Assembly (NCBI GenBank): GCA_937871635.1
Contig: CALMNS010000345.1
Coordinates: 1 to 6,971 of the forward strand
DNA: 6,971 nucleotides
Source: an uncultured Solirubrobacter sp.
GTDB taxonomy: Bacteria; Actinomycetota; Thermoleophilia; Solirubrobacterales; Solirubrobacteraceae
Direction: 5' to 3'
Both the position numbers and the translations under genes were made by a program. Each line of letters starts with the position of its first letter. The stretch's first letter is position 1. The notes under the pieces are model-generated. The model was not told the origin of the DNA. It made no database searches and saw only the letters and a program-made list of their open reading frames with translations. This document shows positions 1 to 6,143 of this stretch, piece after piece.

Positions 1-13
1 GCGCCGCGCTCAT
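1..13 (-). CDS. Start of a further operon gene, cut off by the window edge (probably a second ABC permease)
   Basis: Only four codons and one base are inside the window, reading M-S-A-A on the minus strand. The ATG (13 to 11) overlaps the TGA stop of the upstream permease (12 to 10) in the classic ATGA arrangement. A GGAG ribosome binding site lies at 24-21, seven bases before the ATG, inside the permease's last codons. This combination is good evidence for a real, translationally coupled gene. The product cannot be read. By analogy with YtfQ-YtfR-YtfT-YjfF importers, which have two different permeases, the likeliest product is the second permease. A sugar-catabolic enzyme is the main alternative. 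Confidence 0.6.
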
Positions 14-1008
14 CGCGCCGCTCCGGCCCGGCGCTGGACCGCCACGGCGGCGACGATGAGCAGCGCCTGGATGATCTGCGACAGGGAGTCGGGCACGTCG
101 TTCTTGATCAGCGTGGAGTCGATGAGCTGGACGAGCACCGCCCCGGCGACCGTTCCCAGGATGCGGACGCGCCCGCCGGAGAGCGGCGTGCCGCCGACGA
201 CGACGGCGGTGATCGCCGAGAGCTCGATGAGCTGGCCGATCGCCGACGGGTCGCTGGCGGTGAGCCGCGCCGTGGCGAGCACGCCGGCCACCGCGGCGAG
301 CACCCCGCTGATGACGTAGACCGTCAGCAGCGTGCGCTTGACCGGCAGGCCGGCCAGGAAGCTCGCGTCGGGGTTGCCGCCGATGGCGACCACGTGGCGG
401 CCGAAGGTGGTGCGCCGGACGACGAAGCCGACGAGCAGCGCGAGCACGCCGGCGATGAGCACGAGGTACGGGATCCCCACGAGCTCGCCGGTGCCCAGCG
501 AGAGGAACCCCTCGTTCTCGATCTGCTTGAGCTGGCCGTCGGCGAACACGAGGGCGAGGCCGCGCCCGGCGACGAACAGGGCCAGGGTGGCGACGATCGG
601 CTGCACGCCGACGAAGGCGACGAGCGCGCCGTTGAACGCCCCGGCCGCAGCGCCCGCCAGCAGGGCGATGAGGATGGCCGGACCCGGCCCGAGCCCGAGC
701 CACAGCGGGATGAGCGCCGCGGCGACGGCCATGATCGACCCGACGGACAGGTCGATGCCCTCCGTGCCGATGACCAGCGTCATCCCCAGAGCGACGATGA
801 GGACGGGCGCCACCTGCAGGAGCTGCGTGCGCACGTTCGCCCCGGAGGCGAAGTTGTCCGTGAACAGCAGGTTGCCGACCACCAGCAGCGCGAGCGCGAG
901 GTAGACCCCGTTGTCGCGCACGAAGCCGGCCACGTCGGACCGGCGCGCCTCCTGCGCGCCGGGCGACGCGGGCGCCGCCCCGGGCGCGGGGAGGGCGACG
1001 TCAGCCAC
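10..1008 (-). CDS. Sugar ABC transporter permease, RbsC/YtfT type (BPD_transp_2 family)
   Basis: This 332-residue protein is the membrane channel of a carbohydrate ABC importer and would act in the cytoplasmic membrane with the ATPase and lipoprotein encoded upstream. It has an Ala/Pro-rich cytoplasmic N-terminus (residues 1-30), then roughly eight to ten hydrophobic segments starting near residue 35. Family hallmarks are GIDLSVGS (84-91), VQPIVATLAL followed by GRGLA (135-152), RRTTFGRHVVAIGGN (198-212) and VVGGTPLSGGR (270-280). Length is normal for the family. The start is a GTG at 1008, eight bases inside the end of the ATPase gene (GTGGCTGA). There is no good Shine-Dalgarno sequence before it, so translation probably depends on coupling to the ATPase. 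The VQPIVATLAL motif recalls E. coli YtfT, one of two galactofuranose permeases. Substrate is not decided by the permease sequence. Confidence 0.95.
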   Translation of the reverse strand: MADVALPAPGAAPASPGAQEARRSDVAGFVRDNGVYLALALLVVGNLLFTDNFASGANVRTQLLQVAPVLIVALGMTLVIGTEGIDLSVGSIMAVAAALIPLWLGLGPGPAILIALLAGAAAGAFNGALVAFVGVQPIVATLALFVAGRGLALVFADGQLKQIENEGFLSLGTGELVGIPYLVLIAGVLALLVGFVVRRTTFGRHVVAIGGNPDASFLAGLPVKRTLLTVYVISGVLAAVAGVLATARLTASDPSAIGQLIELSAITAVVVGGTPLSGGRVRILGTVAGAVLVQLIDSTLIKNDVPDSLSQIIQALLIVAAVAVQRRAGAAR

Positions 1009-2542
1009 GCGAGAGGGTTCCCACGAGCTTGTCCTCGGTGACGTCTTCGCCGCGCAGGACGTCGACCACCGCCCCCTCCTTGAGCACGATGACCTGGTCG
1101 GCGCCCTCGACGACCTCCTCGAGCTCGGAGGAGATGAGGACCACGGCGAGCCCCTGCTCGGCGAGCTCGTCGACCAGCGCCTGGATCTCGCCCTTCGCCC
1201 CGACGTCGATGCCGCGCGTCGGCTCGTCGAGGATGAGCACCTTGGGCGACATGCACAGGCACCGCGCGAGCAGGACCTTCTGCTGGTTGCCCCCGGAGAG
1301 CTCGAAGACCTTCTGGTCGGGCGAGGAGGCCTTGATCCGCAGGCGGCGCATGAAGGTCTCGACCAGCTCGTCCTGGGCCTTCTCGGACACGAGGCCGCCC
1401 CGGGAGACCCGCGGGAGCGCGGCGAGGGTGATGTTCTCGCGGACGGAGAGCTGGGGGATGATCCCCTCCGCCTTGCGGTCCTCGGGGATGAGCGCGATCC
1501 CCGCCTTCACCGCGGCGATCGGGCTGCCGCGTCGCACGGTCCGGCCGTCCACCTTGACCTCCCCGGCGTCGAGCGGCTCGGCGCCGGCGATGGCCTTGGC
1601 GGTCTCCGAGCGCCCGGCGCCCAGCAGCCCGCCGAGGCCGACGACCTCGCCGGGGCGGACGTTGAGCGACACCCCGTGGAGCACGGGCTCGCGGATGAGG
1701 CCCGACGCCTCGAGCACCGGGGCCTCCGTCCGGTCCTCGCGCCCCTCGCCGAAGCTCGTCACGCCGTGGCGCTCGACCTCCGCGACGTCCCGGCCGAGCA
1801 TGTGGGCGACGAGCTGGGCGCGGTCGAGGTCGGCCAGCGGCCCGGTGTGCACGAGCCGCCCGTCGCGCAGCACCGTGACCCGCTGGCAGATCACGAAGAG
1901 CTCGTCGAGCTTGTGGGAGACGTAGATCACGGCCACGCCGTCGTCGCGCAGGCGCCGGATGACGCCGAAGAGCACCTCGACCTCGCGCGGCTCGAGCGAG
2001 GAGCTCGGCTCGTCCATGATCACGACGCGGGCCCGCAGCGACACGGCGCGCGCGATGGCCACCATCTGCTGGATCCCGACCCCCAGCGAGCGCAGCGGCT
2101 GGGTCACGTCGACGTCCACGCCGAAGCCGCGCAGCAGCTCCCGCGCCTGGCGCTCCATGCCGCGGCGGTCGATCAGGCCGAACCGCGCGCGCGGCTCGCG
2201 GCCGAGGAAGACGTTCTGGGCCACCGTCATGAGCGGGACCAGGTTGATCTCCTGGAAGATGGTCGAGATGCCGAGCTCCTGGGCGTCCCGGGGGCTCACC
2301 GGGGCGACCACCTCGCCGTCGAGGCGCACCTCGCCCGCGTCGGCGGGGTGCACGCCGTTGATCACCTTGATCAGGGTGGACTTGCCCGCCCCGTTCTCCC
2401 CGACGAGGGCGTGCGTCTCGCCCGGCGCCAGCCGCAGGCTCACGTCGTCGAGCGCGACGACGCCCGCGAAGCGCTTGGACGCTCCGCGGACGTCGAGGAC
2501 CGGCGTGACCTCAGTAGGCGCTGGCGAGCGACTGCTTGGCAT
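1001..2542 (-). CDS. Sugar ABC transporter ATP-binding protein with two nucleotide-binding domains (RbsA/MglA/YtfR type)
   Basis: A 513-residue cytoplasmic ATPase that would energise import by the neighbouring permease(s). Two ABC domains lie in tandem, the usual size and layout of the CUT2 family. Domain 1 (about 14-255) has Walker A GENGAGKST (48-56), Q-loop FQEIN (96-100), a signature region LGVGIQQM (153-160), Walker B VVIMDEPS (173-180) and the H-loop His210. Domain 2 (about 275-510) has a degenerate Walker A, GLLGAGRSE (305-313), lacking the usual lysine, as is typical of this family. It also has signature LSGGNQQKV (415-423), Walker B VLILDEPTRG (435-444) and SSELEE (471-476). The signature serine of domain 1 (usually LSVG) is glycine here. 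The ATG at 2542 lies 32 bases inside the end of the binding-protein gene. No other plausible start codon comes before the first ABC-domain residues, so this start is preferred despite the overlap. Confidence 0.96.
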   Translation of the reverse strand: MPSSRSPAPTEVTPVLDVRGASKRFAGVVALDDVSLRLAPGETHALVGENGAGKSTLIKVINGVHPADAGEVRLDGEVVAPVSPRDAQELGISTIFQEINLVPLMTVAQNVFLGREPRARFGLIDRRGMERQARELLRGFGVDVDVTQPLRSLGVGIQQMVAIARAVSLRARVVIMDEPSSSLEPREVEVLFGVIRRLRDDGVAVIYVSHKLDELFVICQRVTVLRDGRLVHTGPLADLDRAQLVAHMLGRDVAEVERHGVTSFGEGREDRTEAPVLEASGLIREPVLHGVSLNVRPGEVVGLGGLLGAGRSETAKAIAGAEPLDAGEVKVDGRTVRRGSPIAAVKAGIALIPEDRKAEGIIPQLSVRENITLAALPRVSRGGLVSEKAQDELVETFMRRLRIKASSPDQKVFELSGGNQQKVLLARCLCMSPKVLILDEPTRGIDVGAKGEIQALVDELAEQGLAVVLISSELEEVVEGADQVIVLKEGAVVDVLRGEDVTEDKLVGTLSRG

Positions 2543-3602
2543 TCGCCTCGTCGTAGGCGCGGTCGGAGATGACCGTGTTCTCGCGGATCTCGTCGCCGCC
2601 CGAGAACGCCGCCAGCGTCTTGAAGGCGAGCGGGCCGAAGCGCGGGTTGGACTCGATGACCGCGTTCATGTCGCCGCGGACGATCGCCCGCACCGCGTTG
2701 CGGGTCCCGTCCACCGAGACCACCTTGACGTCCTGGCCGGGATCCTTGCCGGCGCTGCGCAGGGCGACGAGCGCGCCGAGCGCCATCTCGTCGTTGTGCG
2801 CGTAGATCGCGCTGATGTCCGGGTTGGACTGGATGAGCTGCTCGGTGACCGACTGGCCCTTCTCGCGCAGGAACTCGCCCGTCTGCTGGGCGACGACCTT
2901 GAGCCCGGGCGCCTTGGCCTTGATCTGGTCCAGGAAGCCCTTGTTGCGGTCCTCGGTCACGTTGTTGCCCGACGAGCCGAGCAGGATCGCGACGTTGCCC
3001 TTGCCGCCGGTCGCCTTGATCATCGCGTCGGCGGCGCGCTTGCCCTGCTCGACGAAGTCCGAGCCGATGAAGGTCACCCAGTCCTTGCAGTGCTCGGGGC
3101 CCGTCAGCTTGCGGTCGACGGTGATGACCGGGACGTCGCGCTTGCGGGCGGCGGCCAGCGCCGGCTCGAGGCCCTCGGAGTTCAGCGGGGCGACGATCAG
3201 CGCGTCGACGCCGCGCGCCACCAGGTCCTGGATGTCGGAGATCTGCTTGCTGAGCTGCGAGTTGGCGTTCGTGACGATGAGGCGCTTGACGCCGACCTTC
3301 TTGGCCTCGTCGCGGATGGACTGCGTCTCGGCGACCCGGAACGGGTTGGCCTCCTTCTCGCTCTGCGAGAACCCGACCGTCGCGCTGGCCATGTCGACCG
3401 GCTGGCCCCCGTACTGCTCGAGCGTGCAGGTGCCGCCGAGCTGCTCCTGGACCTTCTGCTGGGCCGCCTCGTTGCTCGCCGCGCTGCCCGAGCCCTCGTT
3501 CTGCGAGCTGCTCGTCTCCTCCTCGGCGCCACAGGCGCTGAACGCCAGCGCGGTGACCGCCAGCGCGGCACTCAGCCGCGCGTTCCTCGTTCGTCCCCTC
3601 AC
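2511..3602 (-). CDS. Sugar-binding lipoprotein of an ABC importer (YtfQ/RbsB-like, periplasmic-binding type I fold)
   Basis: This 363-residue protein captures the sugar outside the membrane and delivers it to the permease. Residues 1-24 form a lipoprotein signal: basic n-region RGRTRNAR, hydrophobic stretch 10-21, and lipobox FSAC with Cys24 as the lipidated residue. A Ser/Glu/Gln-rich linker (25-58) follows. The binding domain runs from about 72 to 350, with VGFSQ (76-80), FRVAETQSIRDEA (88-100), GVDALIVAPLNSEGLEPAL (131-149), PVITVDR (158-164), IYAHNDEMALGAL (266-278) and VVSVDGT (294-300). VGFSQ, the Arg after the aromatic at 88-89, the DR pair at 163-164, YAHND and SVDG all recall E. coli YtfQ, the galactofuranose receptor, more than RbsB. 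The assignment to galactofuranose itself is inference. The start is a GTG at 3602 with a strong GGAGGT site seven bases upstream. First gene of the minus-strand operon. Confidence 0.95.
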   Translation of the reverse strand: MRGRTRNARLSAALAVTALAFSACGAEEETSSSQNEGSGSAASNEAAQQKVQEQLGGTCTLEQYGGQPVDMASATVGFSQSEKEANPFRVAETQSIRDEAKKVGVKRLIVTNANSQLSKQISDIQDLVARGVDALIVAPLNSEGLEPALAAARKRDVPVITVDRKLTGPEHCKDWVTFIGSDFVEQGKRAADAMIKATGGKGNVAILLGSSGNNVTEDRNKGFLDQIKAKAPGLKVVAQQTGEFLREKGQSVTEQLIQSNPDISAIYAHNDEMALGALVALRSAGKDPGQDVKVVSVDGTRNAVRAIVRGDMNAVIESNPRFGPLAFKTLAAFSGGDEIRENTVISDRAYDEANAKQSLASAY

Positions 3603-3609
3603 GCCTCGG

Positions 3610-3615
3610 ACCTCC
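3610..3615 (-). promoter_or_regulatory. Ribosome binding site of the sugar-binding lipoprotein gene
   Basis: GGAGGT on the minus strand within a longer purine run, seven bases before the GTG at 3602. It decides the start of the binding protein and is the strongest site of the left arm. The downstream genes of the same operon have weak sites and overlapping starts, in line with the binding protein being made in excess. Confidence 0.85.
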
Positions 3616-3653
3616 CCCTCGGTTGACCCGCTCCGCCGTTGGAGCTGCTCGCT

Positions 3654-3682
3654 ATCGGATCAGAACGATCACGGTCTGTCAA
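3654..3682 (-). promoter_or_regulatory. Predicted promoter of the sugar transporter operon
   Basis: On the minus strand a perfect -35 hexamer TTGACA (3682-3677) is followed after 17 bases by TCCGAT (3659-3654), a weak match to the -10 consensus. Transcription would start near 3647, leaving a leader of about 45 bases that contains the GGAGGT site. The weak -10 could mean dependence on an activator, or the true -10 may be shifted by one or two bases (CCGATA or CGATAG). The -35 is bracketed by direct repeats that could bind the adjacent DeoR-family repressor. Confidence 0.55.
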
Positions 3683-3696
3683 CAACGAACAGTCAC
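3663..3696. repeat. Pair of 10-bp direct repeats, candidate operator for the DeoR-family regulator
   Basis: GAACGATCAC (3663-3672) and GAACAGTCAC (3687-3696) match at eight of ten bases and are spaced 24 bp start to start. They lie on either side of the transporter -35 hexamer. Read on the minus strand they give GTGATCGTTC and GTGACTGTTC. The latter continues as TGTTCGTT, the half-site core of the E. coli GlpR operator (a DeoR-family protein). The same GATCGTT core appears on the plus strand at 3782-3788, upstream of the regulator's own promoter. A small inverted repeat CTGT/ACAG (3676-3679 and 3689-3692) overlaps the second copy. Binding by the neighbouring regulator is inferred from position and family habit. 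Confidence 0.45.
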
Positions 3697-3801
3697 CGGG
3701 GAGCTGCCTTCGCTCGACGCGTCCTCGTCGCGGCCTGCGCGCGCCGGAGCGCCGCTCACCACCCTGGCCTCGACCGCGCCGGATCGTTTGAGTCCACTTG
3801 C

Positions 3802-3831
3802 TTGCCGCGGCGGCCCGGCAGGACGTAAGCT
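3802..3831 (+). promoter_or_regulatory. Predicted promoter of the DeoR-family gene, giving a leaderless transcript
   Basis: TTGCCG (3802-3807) and TAAGCT (3826-3831) are separated by 18 bases. The TAnnnT -10 box ends six bases before the ATG at 3838, so the expected transcription start coincides with the A of the start codon. No Shine-Dalgarno sequence lies in the usual position; the only purine-rich motif, AGGACG, is 12 bases away and overlaps the -10 region. Leaderless genes with this TAnnnT-N6-ATG spacing are common in actinobacteria. Confidence 0.6.
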
Positions 3832-3837
3832 GGCGCG

Positions 3838-4656
3838 ATGTTCGCTCCCGAGCGGCACCGGCTGATCCTCGCCCACCTCCAGATGCACGAGTCGGCGACC
3901 CTGCGCGAGCTCTCGGCCCTCACCTCGAGCTCGGAGGTGACCACGCGCCGCGACCTGCGCTCGTTGGAGGCGGACGGGCGGCTCAAGCGCCGGCACGGCG
4001 GGGCGGTGCTCGAGGCGGGTCCCGCCCACGAGCCGCCCTACGCGGCCAAGGCCCGGGTGGCGGCCGCGGAGAAGGCCGCCATCGCCGAGGCGGCGGCGGC
4101 CCTCGTCGGGCCCGGGGACGCCGTGGTCATCGGCCCGGGCACGACCACCTGGGCCCTCGCCCGCCTCCTGGTCGACTGCCCCGACCTGATCGTCGTCACG
4201 AACTCCCTGCTGGTCACCGAGGCCCTGATGGACACCCCGGCGGTGGAGGTCCACGTCACGGGCGGGATCCTGCGGGCGAGCATCCACGCCCTCATCGGCC
4301 CGGCCGCGGAGCGCTCGCTGGCCGGCCTGAGGACGGTCCGGACCTTCATCTCGGGCAACGGCGTGACCGCCGAGCGCGGGCTGACCACGCCCAACCCGCT
4401 CGTGGCGAGCATCGACCGGGTCCTCGTCGCGGCGGCCCGCGAGGTCGTCGTGCTGGCCGACTCGACGAAGATCGGCCAGGACACGATGTGCCAGACCATC
4501 CCGCCCGAGGCGATGACCCATCTCATCGTCGACGAGGGCGCCGACCGGCGCGAGATCGAGCGGCTGCGCGAGCTGGGGGTGCAGGTCCAGGTCGTGGCGC
4601 CGGCGACCGCCCCGGTGGCCGACGTGGTCGACTGGCCCGGGCCGGGCGGCTCGTAG
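3838..4656 (+). CDS. DeoR-family transcriptional regulator of sugar metabolism
   Basis: A 272-residue cytoplasmic DNA-binding protein, slightly longer than the family norm of about 250. The N-terminal winged helix-turn-helix spans about 5-57 and carries the DeoR signature SSEVTTRRDLRSLEADGRL (31-49) and RRHGGAV (51-57). The C-terminal sugar-phosphate sensor (DeoRC, about 75-235) has GPGTTTWALA (99-108), TNS (121-123), TGGILR (141-146), GPAAERSL (154-161), GLTTPN (181-186) and ADSTKIG (207-213). The Asp usually found before the GTT motif (DxGTT) is Gly99 here. Proteins of this family usually repress sugar operons and are released by a phosphorylated intermediate. Its divergent position suggests it controls the transporter operon and itself. 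The ATG at 3838 starts exactly at the HTH domain and fits a leaderless mRNA. The next gene overlaps its stop, so both are co-transcribed. Confidence 0.94.
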   Translation: MFAPERHRLILAHLQMHESATLRELSALTSSSEVTTRRDLRSLEADGRLKRRHGGAVLEAGPAHEPPYAAKARVAAAEKAAIAEAAAALVGPGDAVVIGPGTTTWALARLLVDCPDLIVVTNSLLVTEALMDTPAVEVHVTGGILRASIHALIGPAAERSLAGLRTVRTFISGNGVTAERGLTTPNPLVASIDRVLVAAAREVVVLADSTKIGQDTMCQTIPPEAMTHLIVDEGADRREIERLRELGVQVQVVAPATAPVADVVDWPGPGGS

Positions 4657-6086
4657 TGGGCGAGGCAGGAGCGCCGGGGGCCGGCCTCGTCGCCGCGGAG
4701 CGCAAGATGCGCCGCGAGGGACTCCCCGAGGGCGCGGTGCTCGGCTTCCGGCGCCTCTACGAGCAGCTCGCCGCCGGGGAGCTGGGTCTGCTTCCCACGG
4801 ACGAGCTCGAGCCGGTCCGCGACGTGCCCGTCCTCGACGGCCTCGGCGACCTCGACGGTGTCGACGGCGGGGACGGCCTGGACGCGGGCGGGGCGCCGCT
4901 CGACGCCCTCGCGGTCCTCAAGCTCAACGGCGGCCTCGGCACCAGCATGGGGCTCTCCGCCCCCAAGACGCTCGTGCCCGTCCGCCCTCCGCTGACGTTC
5001 CTGGACGTCATCGCCCGGCAGGTGCTGGCCGGCCGGCGCCGCCACGGCGCCCGGCTCCCGCTCGTGCTGATGCACTCCTTCGCCACCCGGGAGCGGTCGC
5101 TCGCCCACCTCGCTCGGTACGAGGACCTGCCGGCCGACGTGCCGCTCGACTTCCTGCAGGGCCGCGAGCCCAAGCTGCTGGCCGACAGCCTGGCGCCGGT
5201 CGAGTGGCCGCGCGACCCGCGCCTGGAGTGGTGCCCGCCCGGTCACGGCGACCTCTACTCGGCGATCAGCACGTCGGGCACGCTCGACGCCCTGCGGCGC
5301 CAGGGCTACCGCTACGCGTTCGCGTCGAACGCCGACAACCTCGGCGCGGTCGTCGAGCCGCGGATCCTGGCCTGGATGGCCCGCCACGAGCTGCCGTTCG
5401 TCATGGAGGTCGTCGTGGGGACGGCCGCGGACCGCAAGGGCGGCCACCTGGCCCGGCGCGACGGGCGGCTCGTCCTGCGCGAGACCGCGCAGACGCCGCC
5501 GCAGGACGCCGGCTCCTTCGGCGACCACCGGCGCTGGCGCCACTACAACACGAACAACCTCTGGTTCGACCTCGACGCGCTGGCTCGCCTGCTCGGCGAG
5601 CGCGGGGGCGTGCTCGGGCTTCCCCTCATCGTCAACCGCAAGACGGTCGATCCGGCCGACCCGGGCAGCCCGGCGGTGCTCCAGCTCGAGACGGCGATGG
5701 GCGCCGCGCTCGGCGTCATCCCGGGGGCGCGGGTCGTCTCCGTGCCGCGCCGTCGCTTCGTGCCCGTCAAGACGACGGACGACCTGCTCGTCGTGCGCTC
5801 GGACGCCTGCCGCCTCGATGCCGAGGACGCGCGGCTCGAGCCGCGCGGCGACTGGCCGCTCGTGGAGCTCGACCCCGCCGCCTACCGCCGGCTCGCCGAC
5901 TTCGAGGCGCGCTTCCCCGCCGGCGCACCCTCGCTGGTGGACTGCCGTCGCCTGCGGATCCGCGGGGACGTCTCCTTCGGGCGCGGGGTCCGGGTCGCCG
6001 GCGAGGTCGAGCTCGACGGGCCGCGCCACATCCCCGACGGTGCCGTCCTGGGGTCGCTCGATCGCCTTGCTGATGTCGCGACCTGA
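4656..6086 (+). CDS. UTP--glucose-1-phosphate uridylyltransferase, UDPGP family (eukaryote-like type)
   Basis: A 476-residue cytoplasmic enzyme expected to make UDP-glucose and pyrophosphate from UTP and glucose-1-phosphate; some family members also use galactose-1-phosphate. It belongs to the large UDPGP family (PF01704), not the short bacterial GalU family. Diagnostic blocks in order are KLNGGLGTSMG (89-99, nucleotide loop) with SAPK to Lys104, PPGHGDLY (194-201), SNADNLGA (224-231), KGGHLARRDG (261-270), HYNTNNLW (296-303), NRKTVDP (327-333), LQLETAMGAAL (342-352) and FVPVKTTDDLL (368-378). The C-terminus (about 425-468) has the GDVSFGRGVRVAGEVEL pattern of the left-handed beta-helix tail. 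The frame is open further upstream, but that would run through the regulator gene. The GTG at 4656 overlaps the regulator's TAG (TAGTG), implying coupled translation. ATG 4707 (Met18) is a second possible start. A Gly/Asp-rich insert (61-79) precedes the nucleotide loop. Confidence 0.92.
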   Translation: MGEAGAPGAGLVAAERKMRREGLPEGAVLGFRRLYEQLAAGELGLLPTDELEPVRDVPVLDGLGDLDGVDGGDGLDAGGAPLDALAVLKLNGGLGTSMGLSAPKTLVPVRPPLTFLDVIARQVLAGRRRHGARLPLVLMHSFATRERSLAHLARYEDLPADVPLDFLQGREPKLLADSLAPVEWPRDPRLEWCPPGHGDLYSAISTSGTLDALRRQGYRYAFASNADNLGAVVEPRILAWMARHELPFVMEVVVGTAADRKGGHLARRDGRLVLRETAQTPPQDAGSFGDHRRWRHYNTNNLWFDLDALARLLGERGGVLGLPLIVNRKTVDPADPGSPAVLQLETAMGAALGVIPGARVVSVPRRRFVPVKTTDDLLVVRSDACRLDAEDARLEPRGDWPLVELDPAAYRRLADFEARFPAGAPSLVDCRRLRIRGDVSFGRGVRVAGEVELDGPRHIPDGAVLGSLDRLADVAT

Positions 6087-6096
6087 CCGCTACCGT
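6067..6096 (+). promoter_or_regulatory. Possible promoter for the oxygenase gene, inside the end of the UGPase gene
   Basis: TTGCTG (6067-6072) and TACCGT (6091-6096, TAnnnT type) are 18 bases apart, placing a start near 6103 and a leader of about 41 bases that holds a strong ribosome binding site. The -35 match is modest. Read-through from the upstream promoter is equally possible, since no terminator hairpin separates the genes. Confidence 0.35.
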
Positions 6097-6127
6097 CCAT
6101 CGTTGACCGGATTGCCCGTTGGAGTCC

Positions 6128-6137
6128 AGGAGGAGGT
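6128..6137 (+). promoter_or_regulatory. Ribosome binding site of the oxygenase gene
   Basis: AGGAGGAGGT, with six bases between it and the ATG at 6144. It is a near-ideal Shine-Dalgarno sequence, the strongest on the plus strand of the window. It fixes the start codon and contrasts with the leaderless and coupled starts of the two genes before it. Confidence 0.85.
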
Positions 6138-6143
6138 CGCAGC

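Noticed and set aside
911..2572. Long plus-strand open frame of 553 codons opposite the permease and ATPase genes
   Set aside because: Its translation is rich in Asp, His, Arg and Leu with no domain, the typical shadow of a high-GC gene on the other strand. The minus-strand genes have full family motifs.
1959..3626. Long plus-strand open frame of 555 codons opposite the ATPase and binding-protein genes
   Set aside because: No recognisable motif and biased low-complexity composition. It runs antisense across two well-supported genes.
3623..3658. Plus-strand TTGACC at 3623-3628 as a promoter
   Set aside because: No acceptable -10 at 16-19 bases; the only TAT-like hexamer is 24 bases away. It lies in the leader of the divergent gene.
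3798..4655. N-terminal extension or DeoR-UGPase fusion, since the UGPase frame is open back to 3798
   Set aside because: The upstream part is Gly/Arg/Pro-rich shadow of the DeoR gene in another frame. The GTG at 4656 gives a normal-length enzyme.
4038..6029. Minus-strand open frame of 663 codons opposite the regulator and UGPase
   Set aside because: Antisense shadow caused by rare stop codons at high GC; no domain and no start with a ribosome binding site.
6087..6143. Intrinsic terminator between the UGPase and oxygenase genes
   Set aside because: No stable GC hairpin followed by a T run is visible; only a short repeated CGTTG is present.
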